Origin: Actinomycetales bacterium
GTDB lineage: Bacteria > Actinomycetota > Actinomycetes > Actinomycetales > Cellulomonadaceae
Direction of reading: 5' to 3'
DNA: 8,101 nucleotides
Assembly: GCA_012514545.1 (NCBI GenBank)
Contig: JAAZAC010000152.1
Location: 1 to 8,101 of the forward strand
Made by a program: the position numbers and the translations under genes. Shown here in pieces: positions 1 to 5,729 of the stretch; the first letter of the stretch is position 1, and each line of letters starts with the position of its first letter. The notes beneath the pieces are model-generated. The model did no database searches and was not told the origin of the DNA. It saw nothing but the letters and a program-made list of their open reading frames with translations.

Positions 1-476
1 GAGAGGCGGTCCAGCTCGTCGTCGCCGGTGGCGATGTCGCCGGCCGCCGCGCCGAACGCGTCGAGCACGAACCCCGCCAGCCGCGGCGAGAACACGGCGT
101 CGCCGCCCGCCACGCGGCGGATCGCGTCCGACAGGTCGGGGCCGCTGATCGCCTTGGTCACGTAGCCGCGCGCGCCGGCGCGGATGACGGCCACGACGTC
201 CTCCGCGGCGTCGGACACCGACAGCGCGAGGAAGCGCACGGTCCCCAGCAGGTCCGCGCACTGCTGCAGGACCTCGGCGCCGCCGCCGCCCATCCCGCCG
301 GGCAGGTGCACGTCGAGCACCACCACCGGCGGCTGCAGCTGCCGCACCAGGGCGACGGCGCTCTCGACGTCGTCCGCCTCGCCCACCACGCGGATCGACG
401 GGTCGAGCGAGGCGCGCACCCCCGCCCGGAACATGAGGTGGTCGTCCACCAGGACGACGTCGAGCTGCTCAGCCAT
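1..476 (-). CDS. esrR: NarL/LuxR-type response regulator, receiver domain (3' end outside window), EsrR-like
   Basis: Response regulator of the adjacent PspC-domain kinase; it would be phosphorylated in the cytoplasm and then bind promoter DNA. The frame is open from ATG at 476 to the window edge, giving 158 codons. The receiver domain (about 5-125) is complete in its key residues: acidic pair D11-D12 in LVDDH, phospho-acceptor D55 in VVLDVHLPGG, a Ser/Thr switch at S86 in LALSVSD, and K108 in GYVTK. The last visible residues (DELDRLS) are where the linker into a LuxR-type helix-turn-helix normally begins, so the DNA-binding domain lies beyond base 1. The start is backed by a GAGGGAG ribosome-binding site about 6 nt upstream, inside the end of the kinase gene, and ATG overlaps the kinase stop by 8 bp, implying translational coupling. 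The EsrR name rests on locus architecture (PspC kinase plus divergent PspC membrane protein), not on a sequence comparison. Confidence 0.9.
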   Translation of the reverse strand, partial: MAEQLDVVLVDDHLMFRAGVRASLDPSIRVVGEADDVESAVALVRQLQPPVVVLDVHLPGGMGGGGAEVLQQCADLLGTVRFLALSVSDAAEDVVAVIRAGARGYVTKAISGPDLSDAIRRVAGGDAVFSPRLAGFVLDAFGAAAGDIATGDDELDRL

Positions 477-1710
477 GGTTCTCCCTCGGCAGGCACAGGT
501 GCACCTCGGTGCCGCGCCCCGGCCTGCTCTGCACGGTGGCCGTGCCACCCCGGCGGGTGACGCGACCGATGATGGACTCTCGCACGCCGAACCGGTCGAC
601 CGGAACGGCATCCAGGTCGAAGCCGTCCCCGTGGTCGCGCACGAACACCTCGACCTGCTCGTCGGTGACCTCGAGGTACAGCGAGTACGGCGGCCGCCCG
701 TGGCTCACCGCGTTGACGAGCGCCTCCCGGGTGGCCTGCAGGAGGGCGTCCGTCCCGGCGTCGGGCACGGCGTCGCCGACGACGACGACGTCCACCGCCA
801 CGGCGCGGGTGTCCTCCACCTCGGCGACCACGCCGCGCAGGTCGGACGCGATCGAGGTGCCCGGCGTGCGGCGGTCGTCGTAGAGCCACTCGCGCAGCTC
901 GCGCTCCTGGGCCCGCGCCAGGCGGGCCACCTCCTCGGCGTCGTGCGCCTGGCGGCGGATGAGCGCGAGGGTCTGCAGCACGCCGTCGTGCAGGTGGGCG
1001 GCGATGTCCGCGCGCTCCGACTCGCGCGCGCGGGCGGCCCGCTCGTCGCCCAGCTCGCGGACGAGCCGCAGCCACCAGGGCGCGAGCACGAGCGCTGAGC
1101 CGACGAGCACGGACAGCGCGGCGACCGCCGAGCGGATCAGCGCGTCCACCGGCTGCTCCTGCCCGACGACGAGGAAGACCGCCACCGCGACGAGCACCGT
1201 GCCGCCGACGAGGCGCAGCACGCTGATCGGCAGGCGGCCGACCGCGTCGCCCGCGCGCCGGTCGCGCTGGATCGCGTCGAGCTGGCTCCACGCGAGCGCG
1301 ACGCCCGCGAGCGCGATGAGGGCCGGCAGCACCCACGAGGCGCCGATCTCGACGCCGCTGCGCACCGCGTAGAAGAGCGCGGCGCCCGCGATGAGCAGCA
1401 GGCCGATGCCGACCTCCGCGATCGGCAGGCTCTTGCCCTGCAGGCGCAGCCGCGGCGCGAGGCGGGCGAGCGCGGGGGCCTGCGCCTCCTGGACGACGAC
1501 GTGCGGGTCGCCGACCGGGACGGTCACCCAGAACCACAGGTAGAGCAGGGCACCCGCGCCGCCGACGAACGTCAGCCCGACGAAGATCAGCCGCACCAGC
1601 CCCACGGGCAGCCCGAGGTGCAGGGAGAGCCCGCGGCACACGCCGCCGATCACCCTGCCGCGCGGGGGCCGCCGCAGCGGGAGCCGTGGTTCCACGAGCA
1701 GCATCGTCAC
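469..1710 (-). CDS. esrS: PspC-domain sensor histidine kinase, EsrS-like
   Basis: Membrane sensor kinase of 413 residues. An N-terminal PspC domain (about 12-67, with GRVIGGVCRGLSLHLG and a hydrophobic stretch 36-66) is followed by more membrane segments at about 97-117, 125-141, 165-183 and 190-211. The cytoplasmic HisKA_3-type dimerisation helix has ERADIAAHLHDGVLQTL with phospho-acceptor H241. The ATPase domain shows an N-box around N333 (ATREALVNAVSHG), a G1 box at 359-364 (DHGDGF) and a final glycine-rich segment at 397-402 (PGRGTE). No large extracytoplasmic sensor domain is present, so the signal is probably read within the membrane or through a partner. A PspC domain fused to a kinase next to a divergent PspC membrane protein is the hallmark of EsrS of Corynebacterium glutamicum (envelope stress, bacitracin and vancomycin response). 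The start is GTG at 1710; ATG at 1704 is equally possible, as neither has a strong ribosome-binding site. Confidence 0.9.
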   Translation of the reverse strand: MTMLLVEPRLPLRRPPRGRVIGGVCRGLSLHLGLPVGLVRLIFVGLTFVGGAGALLYLWFWVTVPVGDPHVVVQEAQAPALARLAPRLRLQGKSLPIAEVGIGLLLIAGAALFYAVRSGVEIGASWVLPALIALAGVALAWSQLDAIQRDRRAGDAVGRLPISVLRLVGGTVLVAVAVFLVVGQEQPVDALIRSAVAALSVLVGSALVLAPWWLRLVRELGDERAARARESERADIAAHLHDGVLQTLALIRRQAHDAEEVARLARAQERELREWLYDDRRTPGTSIASDLRGVVAEVEDTRAVAVDVVVVGDAVPDAGTDALLQATREALVNAVSHGRPPYSLYLEVTDEQVEVFVRDHGDGFDLDAVPVDRFGVRESIIGRVTRRGGTATVQSRPGRGTEVHLCLPRENHG

Positions 1711-1758
1711 ACGTCGAGGCCCGGTCGCGGACGGACGAACGGCGCCCTCGCGGGCGAA

Positions 1759-1822
1759 TCAGGTGCGGATTCAGGGTACGAGGCCGCCCCGGCTCAGGGT
1801 CGGGGCCGCGGACTTTCAGGGT
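1759..1822. promoter_or_regulatory. Phased TCAGGGT direct repeats in the divergent promoter region
   Basis: Three exact TCAGGGT copies start at 1771, 1794 and 1816, and a near copy (TCAGGTG) starts at 1759. Spacings are 12, 23 and 22 bp, close to one and two DNA helical turns, so all boxes would face the same side of the helix. They lie between the divergent kinase (start 1710) and the PspC/LiaF-like protein (start 1871). The likely reader is the response regulator of this locus, since the C. glutamicum esr locus is autoregulated; that assignment is inference. No convincing -10/-35 pair was identified beside them. Confidence 0.55.
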
Positions 1823-1870
1823 GACCTCCGGGACCGGCCCCGATGTGGCGGGCGGCGCGGCGTCGGCAGC

Positions 1871-3409
1871 ATGAGTGCCATGAACGAGACCCCTGCCCAG
1901 CCGAACCCCGGCTTCCCCGGCGGCGGCGCCGGGCCCGACCCGTCCACCCCGCCCGTGGCCCCGCCGCCCGCGGCGCCGCGATCCGGCGCCGACGCGTTCT
2001 TCGACAGCATCCGCCGCACCGGCCTGTTCCGCTCGGACGAGCGCTGGGTCGGCGGCGTCGCCGGCGGGATCGCCGCCCGCCTCGGGATCGACCCGCTCGT
2101 CGTCCGCGGCCTGTTCGGCGTGGCGACCCTGCTGGGCGGCGTCGGTCTCGTCCTCTACGGCATCGGCTGGCTCCTGCTGCCCGAGCAGCGCGACGGCCGC
2201 ATCCACCTGCAGCAGCTGTTCCGCGGGGACTTCGACGCCGCGGTGATCGGCGGCTTCGCCGCGATCCTCATCGGCATCGGCGTGCCCGACGGCGTGTTCA
2301 TGCCCTGGTGGAACGGCAACAGCGGCTGGTGGCGCGGCATCGCCGGCATCGCCCTGCTCGTCGTCGTGGTCGCGGTCATCGCCTCGCTCGCGGGCCGCAG
2401 CCGCGGCACGGGGCCGACGACGTCGCTGCCCCGCACGCCCCCCTACGGCCAGCCCGGCCCGATGCCGCCCTACGGCGGCCCCACCCCGCCGCCCTACGGC
2501 GGCCCGACGCCCCCGCCCCCGTACGGCGGCCCCACCCCCGGCGCCCCGACCCCGGGCGCGACGGCGGCCGGCCCGCAGCCGGCCCACGGCGGCCCCACCC
2601 CGGCCGTCGCCTACCACCACCCGGAAGGAACCTCGATGACCACCGCCCCGCCCGCCGCGCCGGCCCCCCAGGGCTACGGACCGGGACCCCACGGCCCGGC
2701 GTACGTGCCGCCGCGGCCGCCAGTCCCGCCGGTGCCCCCCGGGCCCGCGACCTCGCTGCCGGCCACGTCGCGTCCCGCCGGCCCCGGCGTCCGCCCGGTG
2801 GGCCTCGTCGTGGCGCTCAGCCTGCTCACGTGGGCCGGCCTGCTCTACGCCGAGCGCATCGGCCGCTTCGACGCGCCGGTGCTGCTCACCGCGGCCGCCG
2901 TCATGGTGGTCCTCGCCGGCCTCGGCGTCGCGATCTCCGGCGCGCTCGGCCGTCGCAGCGGCGGGCTCGGCGCCCTGGCCGTGCTGACGCTCGTCGTCAT
3001 CGTCCCGATCGCCGTCGCCTCGAGCCACACCTGGCGGACCGGCGCGTTCATCGGGAACGTGCGCTACCAGCCGACCGAGGTCTCCGTCGCGGAGGAGGGC
3101 TACAGCGTGTTCGCCGGCGAGGTCGTCCTCGACCTCACCGAGCTGCCCGCGTCGGACGACGTCGTCGAGGTGCCCGTGCACCTGGGCGCCGGCGAGCTGC
3201 GGATCATCGTGCCGGACGACGGCGCGTACACCGCGCGCGTCCGCCAGCCCGCCGGGGAGTTCACCTGGCCGGGCGAGCCCACCGTGACCGGCGTGACCGA
3301 CGGCGGCTGGCGCACCTACGAGTCGCCGGCGGTCGCCGACGGCGCCGAGCCCGAGATCGCGCTCGAGATCACCATCGGCGCCGGGAACCTGACCGTCGAG
3401 GAGGACTGA
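1871..3409 (+). CDS. esrI: PspC-domain membrane protein with LiaF-like C-terminal domain, EsrI-like
   Basis: Integral membrane protein of 512 residues, the probable inhibitor or sensor partner of the divergent PspC kinase. Order: Pro/Gly-rich disordered N-terminus (1-40); PspC domain about 46-105 (ERWVGGVAGGIAARLGIDP, ending YGIGWLLLPEQ); hydrophobic segments at 124-140 and 155-174; Pro/Gly/Tyr linker 178-307 with PYGGPTP repeats; membrane segments at about 307-327, 335-357 and 366-384; and a C-terminal beta-rich domain 388-512 (VPVHLGAGELRIIVP, EIALEITIGAGNLTVEE). This last part resembles the C-terminal domain of LiaF-type proteins, which in Firmicutes hold the LiaSR kinase pair inactive. 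The frame is open upstream to 1763, but those codons cover the TCAGGGT operator-like repeats, so I start at ATG 1871; ATG 1880 is possible. Neither has a clear ribosome-binding site. An internal ATG at codon 256 does have one (see 2623-2638). Confidence 0.88.
   Translation: MSAMNETPAQPNPGFPGGGAGPDPSTPPVAPPPAAPRSGADAFFDSIRRTGLFRSDERWVGGVAGGIAARLGIDPLVVRGLFGVATLLGGVGLVLYGIGWLLLPEQRDGRIHLQQLFRGDFDAAVIGGFAAILIGIGVPDGVFMPWWNGNSGWWRGIAGIALLVVVVAVIASLAGRSRGTGPTTSLPRTPPYGQPGPMPPYGGPTPPPYGGPTPPPPYGGPTPGAPTPGATAAGPQPAHGGPTPAVAYHHPEGTSMTTAPPAAPAPQGYGPGPHGPAYVPPRPPVPPVPPGPATSLPATSRPAGPGVRPVGLVVALSLLTWAGLLYAERIGRFDAPVLLTAAAVMVVLAGLGVAISGALGRRSGGLGALAVLTLVVIVPIAVASSHTWRTGAFIGNVRYQPTEVSVAEEGYSVFAGEVVLDLTELPASDDVVEVPVHLGAGELRIIVPDDGAYTARVRQPAGEFTWPGEPTVTGVTDGGWRTYESPAVADGAEPEIALEITIGAGNLTVEED
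2438..2605 (+). repeat. In-frame Pro/Gly/Tyr repeat tract (PYGGPTP units)
   Basis: Degenerate tandem repeats encode PPYGQPGPM, PPYGGPTP, PPYGGPTP and PPPPYGGPTPGAPTPG, then a diverged AHGGPTPA copy, at about residues 190-245 of the PspC/LiaF-like protein. At the DNA level the unit is roughly CCSTACGGCGGCCCSACSCC. The tract forms a flexible, probably disordered cytoplasmic linker between two groups of membrane helices. Such repeats change copy number easily, so length may vary between strains. Confidence 0.8.
2623..2638 (+). promoter_or_regulatory. Internal ribosome-binding site and in-frame ATG within the esrI-like gene
   Basis: GGAAGGAA (2623-2630) sits 5 nt before an in-frame ATG at 2636-2638, codon 256 of the PspC/LiaF-like protein. 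It is a better initiation signal than anything before the annotated start at 1871. Initiation here would give a 257-residue product lacking the PspC domain: a short Pro-rich tail, three membrane helices and the LiaF-like domain. Use of this start is inference. Confidence 0.45.
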
Positions 3410-3843
3410 TGGCCACCGACCGCGGCCCCGACCGCTCCCCCGACACCCCCGACACCCCCGACCAGACCGACGACCGGCCCACCGAGCCGCTGACCAGCGC
3501 TCCGGACGACCCCGGAGCCCAGGAGGACACCGTGACCCCCACCGACACCGGCCCCACGAGGGCCACCGAGACCACGGACGCCGGACCGACGCCGGCCGCC
3601 TCGCCGGGCACCCCCGCGGCGACGGCGACCGCCCCCGCCCCCGCCCCCGCCCCCGCTCCGCGCGGGATGCGCGTCGGCACGATCGTGTGGGGCCTCGTCC
3701 TCGCGGCGATCGGCGCGGGCGTGCTCGCCTGGGCCATCGGCGTCAGCTTCGACGTCGAGCTCGCGTTCATCGTCCTCATCGCGGCGGCCGGCGTGCTGCT
3801 GCTCGTCGGCTCGCTCGCCACGATGGTCCGCCGGCGGCGCTGA
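3409..3843 (+). CDS. Small two-helix membrane protein with long Pro/Thr-rich N-terminus
   Basis: Protein of 144 residues with no function I recognise. Residues 1-86 are hydrophilic, rich in Pro, Thr, Asp and Ala, and probably disordered, ending in an (Ala-Pro) run. They are followed by two membrane helices (about 89-111 and 116-138) and a positively charged end (RRRR). Its ATG overlaps the TGA of the upstream PspC/LiaF-like gene by one base (TGATG) and is preceded by AGGAGG at 3399-3404, so the two are almost certainly co-translated. That suggests a role alongside the Esr-like membrane sensor, perhaps as a target or accessory subunit, but nothing in the sequence proves it. An alternative GTG start at 3532 (codon 42) has its own AGGAGGA and would yield 103 residues with both helices. 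The gene ends 16 bp before a strong terminator-like hairpin. Confidence 0.8.
   Translation: MATDRGPDRSPDTPDTPDQTDDRPTEPLTSAPDDPGAQEDTVTPTDTGPTRATETTDAGPTPAASPGTPAATATAPAPAPAPAPRGMRVGTIVWGLVLAAIGAGVLAWAIGVSFDVELAFIVLIAAAGVLLLVGSLATMVRRRR
3631..3657 (+). repeat. GCCCCC hexanucleotide microsatellite
   Basis: Four perfect GCCCCC units (3631-3654) plus a partial GCT, encoding an Ala-Pro run just before the first membrane helix of the small membrane protein. The unit length is a multiple of three, so slippage would alter linker length without shifting the frame. Confidence 0.8.
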
Positions 3844-3859
3844 GGCGCCGGACGGCAGA

Positions 3860-3897
3860 CGACGAGGGCCGCACCCCACGGGGTGCGGCCCTCGTCG
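3860..3897. terminator. Bidirectional hairpin terminator between convergent genes
   Basis: A perfect 18-bp inverted repeat (left arm 3860-3877, right arm 3880-3897, 2-nt centre) lies 16 bp after the stop of the small membrane protein and 15 bp before the stop of the convergent 145-residue gene. The stem is very GC-rich. No strong T-tract follows on either strand, as is common for actinobacterial terminators. Its symmetry and position suit termination from both sides. Confidence 0.85.
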
Positions 3898-3912
3898 CGT
3901 TGGGCTCGGGTG

Positions 3913-4350
3913 TCAGGCGGTGGCCTCCGCCGCCGCCGACTTCGGCGCGAGCTTCAGCAGCGCGTACCCGAACAGGAGGTTGAGGACGCCGACGCCGGCC
4001 GCGAAGGCCGCGACGCCGAACGCGATGATCGAGGAGAAGAGCGAGGTGCGCAGGAACGACGCGTTCATGACCGTGGCACGGGCCGGGTCCTCGCGGTCGA
4101 GCTCGGCGTAGGTCTTGCCATCGGAGCTCTCCAGGGCGTGCTTGTTGATGATGTCGGCCTGGAAGTAGGCGTCGAGCGGGCCGTCGACGGTCTTGCCGGC
4201 GAACATCACCGCGTCGTCGGGGACCGTGATGTTCTCGGCGACGAGCTGGCTGCGGACCATGCCCCAGGTGACGCCACCGGCGATGATCATGACGGCGCCG
4301 GCGATGATGGCAAGGATGCCGATGATGCGGACGGCCTTCGTGTTGGCCAT
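3913..4350 (-). CDS. Two-helix membrane protein of the actinobacterial family often mislabelled LigA
   Basis: Protein of 145 residues: a membrane helix at about 5-30 (VRIIGILAIIAGAVMIIAGG), a polar loop of about 70 residues (31-100, with AENITVPDDA and ADIINKHAL), then a second hydrophobic region at 102-135 and a short Ala/Lys-rich tail. From memory, close relatives in Cellulomonas-like actinobacteria are deposited as 'aromatic ring-opening dioxygenase LigA'. Nothing here supports a dioxygenase: no metal-ligand pattern is visible and the protein is essentially two helices and a loop. If the loop faces outside, it could act in envelope sensing or maintenance, which is speculation. ATG at 4350 is preceded by GGGAAGGGA about 7 nt upstream. 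A GGATTCAGGGT box identical to one in the Esr-like promoter lies just upstream of the ribosome-binding site. It is transcribed convergently with the Esr-like operon and appears monocistronic. Confidence 0.82.
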   Translation of the reverse strand: MANTKAVRIIGILAIIAGAVMIIAGGVTWGMVRSQLVAENITVPDDAVMFAGKTVDGPLDAYFQADIINKHALESSDGKTYAELDREDPARATVMNASFLRTSLFSSIIAFGVAAFAAGVGVLNLLFGYALLKLAPKSAAAEATA

Positions 4351-4367
4351 GATGCGATCCCTTCCCA

Positions 4368-4378
4368 GGATTCAGGGT
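4368..4378. promoter_or_regulatory. Copy of the GGATTCAGGGT box upstream of the 145-residue membrane protein
   Basis: The 11-bp GGATTCAGGGT matches 1767-1777 in the divergent Esr-like promoter exactly. It lies 18-28 nt upstream of the ATG at 4350, immediately before the ribosome-binding site. That is close for an activator site, so it could instead be a repressor site, part of the core promoter, or chance. I could find no other TCAGGGT in the window outside the Esr-like promoter. Confidence 0.4.
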
Positions 4379-4467
4379 TCCGGCTCCGGTGGCACCGGTC
4401 CGGGGAGCTCGCGTCTGAGCTCGTGAGGTTGAGCGTGCCAAACCCGCGACTGTGTGACCTGGGTCGA

Positions 4468-4482
4468 TGGTCCGCCGGACCA
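4468..4482. promoter_or_regulatory. 15-bp palindrome in the 4351-4598 gap
   Basis: TGGTCCGCCGGACCA is a perfect inverted repeat (7-bp arms, 1-nt centre), flanked by further GACC/GGTC elements (4457-4466 and 4484-4488). It sits about 120 bp upstream of the 145-residue membrane protein gene and could be an operator or a small cruciform. The rest of the 248-bp gap has an AT-richer patch near 4545-4556 (ATTTAACACAGA) but no gene, RNA or clear promoter that I can support. Confidence 0.25.
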
Positions 4483-4598
4483 AGGTCCCGTTTCGCACGG
4501 CAAGTCTCGATGGCACCTCGTGGAAATGCCCAGCCGGACACGCGCATTTAACACAGAACCGCTGCGTGTCGTGCCTTCGGCCCGGCCCACGGCGGCCC

Positions 4599-5720
4599 TC
4601 ATCCTGCGAGCGCCGCCGCGCGCGCGTACTCCGCCTGCGCCGCCGCGAGCGTCGTCCGCCAGCCCTGCACCGGCCGGTGCAGCCGGGCGTGCGACGCCAG
4701 GCGGTGGAGCAGGTCGCGGTCGGACGCGAGCCGCACGAGCGTGCGCGCCATGCCCGCGTCGTCGTCGACGAGGAGACCGTCGACGCCGTCGGTGACGAAC
4801 TCGGCGATCCCCGTGCCGGCGCGCGCGACGACCACGAGGCCGGCGGCGCGCGCCTCGAGCGCGGCGACCCCGAACGCCTCGAGCACGGCCGGCGCGACGA
4901 ACACGTCGGCGCCCGCGTAGGTCGCGCGGACGGCGTCGCGCGGCACCCGGCCGCGCAGCGTCACCGCGTCCTGCAGGCCCCGCCGGGCGATGCGGCGCAC
5001 CATCGCCCCGCGCTGCGGGCCGTCCCCGAGCACCTCGAGCGTCAACGCGCCGGGCTCGAGCTGGGCGAGCGCGTCCTCGACGACGCCGAGCAGCGCCAGA
5101 CCGCGCTTGCGGGGGGCCAGGCGCATGGTCGCCACGCAGCGCAGCGCTCCGTCGCCGCCGCGCGGCCCGGGGGCGCCGTCGGGTCGCCACGCGTCGAGGT
5201 CCATCCCGTTCGGCACGATGCCGACGGGCGCGCCGCCGAACGCCGTGCGCACCCGGTCCGCCGCGGCCTCGCTCACCGCCGACAGCGCCACGCCGCGCCA
5301 GCGCCGGCCGGCCAGCACGCGCAGCGCCGGGACCACGCCGTCGAGCATGCAGTGCCAGGTGATCGCGACGGGGAGGCCCTCCCCGACGGCCAGCCGGGCG
5401 CCGTCGTAGGCGAACGGTGAGACGACACCCGCGTGGACGTGGACGACGTCGGGCGCGAGGCCGCGCAGCACGCTCCGCATCCGGGGCACGGCGGCCGGGT
5501 TCACGGGCAGCTCGAACGGCAGGCGCGCGCCGAGGCGGTGCACCTGCACGCCGCCGTCGTCCTCGACGATGCCCCCGCGCTCGCCGTGCGGCCCGAGGGT
5601 GGCCGTGAGCACGTGGACGTCGTGGCCCGCGCGGGCCTGCTCGCGCGCCAGGTCGCGGACCTGCGACTCGATGCCGCCCGTCCGCGGGGCGTAGCAGTCG
5701 GAGACGTGGCAGATCCGCAC
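4599..5720 (-). CDS. GT4-family glycosyltransferase (GT-B fold)
   Basis: Retaining glycosyltransferase of 373 residues, probably transferring a sugar from a nucleotide-sugar donor to a lipid or glycan acceptor at the inner face of the membrane. The N-terminal acceptor domain begins MRICHVSDCYAPRTGGIESQV, with the GG loop at 15-16; 'PDVVHVHAGVVSPFAY' (90-105) is typical of GT4 enzymes. The C-terminal donor domain carries the R200/K205 pair (MRLAPRKRG), a GDGP loop at 232-235 and the EX7E motif E281-E289 (LEAFGVAALEA). Length is normal for the family, and the overall pattern recalls PimA/PimB-type mannosyltransferases, but donor and acceptor cannot be assigned. The start is GTG at 5720, 9 nt after the stop of the oxidoreductase gene, so the two are likely co-transcribed and under the same TetR-type control. 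No strong ribosome-binding site is visible, which suggests translation coupled to the upstream gene. Confidence 0.9.
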   Translation of the reverse strand: MRICHVSDCYAPRTGGIESQVRDLAREQARAGHDVHVLTATLGPHGERGGIVEDDGGVQVHRLGARLPFELPVNPAAVPRMRSVLRGLAPDVVHVHAGVVSPFAYDGARLAVGEGLPVAITWHCMLDGVVPALRVLAGRRWRGVALSAVSEAAADRVRTAFGGAPVGIVPNGMDLDAWRPDGAPGPRGGDGALRCVATMRLAPRKRGLALLGVVEDALAQLEPGALTLEVLGDGPQRGAMVRRIARRGLQDAVTLRGRVPRDAVRATYAGADVFVAPAVLEAFGVAALEARAAGLVVVARAGTGIAEFVTDGVDGLLVDDDAGMARTLVRLASDRDLLHRLASHARLHRPVQGWRTTLAAAQAEYARAAALAG

Positions 5721-5729
5721 GCAGCCAGG

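Noticed and set aside
158..3181. Very long minus-strand open frame (1007 codons)
   Set aside because: It runs antisense or out of frame through the response regulator, kinase and PspC protein genes. Its product is Arg/Gly/Ala-rich low complexity, as expected for a shadow frame in high-GC DNA.
1843..3408. Upstream extension of the frame that encodes the small membrane protein
   Set aside because: Before 3409 this frame overlaps the PspC/LiaF-like gene and gives Arg-rich nonsense; recognisable protein begins at the ATG with AGGAGG at 3409.
4480..4590. Possible tRNA or small RNA gene in the gap before the glycosyltransferase end
   Set aside because: No cloverleaf arms, T-loop motif or stable long stem could be found.
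4467..4610. Plus-strand frame with a zinc-ribbon-like CPAGH...CVSC pattern
   Set aside because: It continues as an antisense frame through the glycosyltransferase with Arg-rich sequence and has no convincing ribosome-binding site; the Cys pattern looks accidental.
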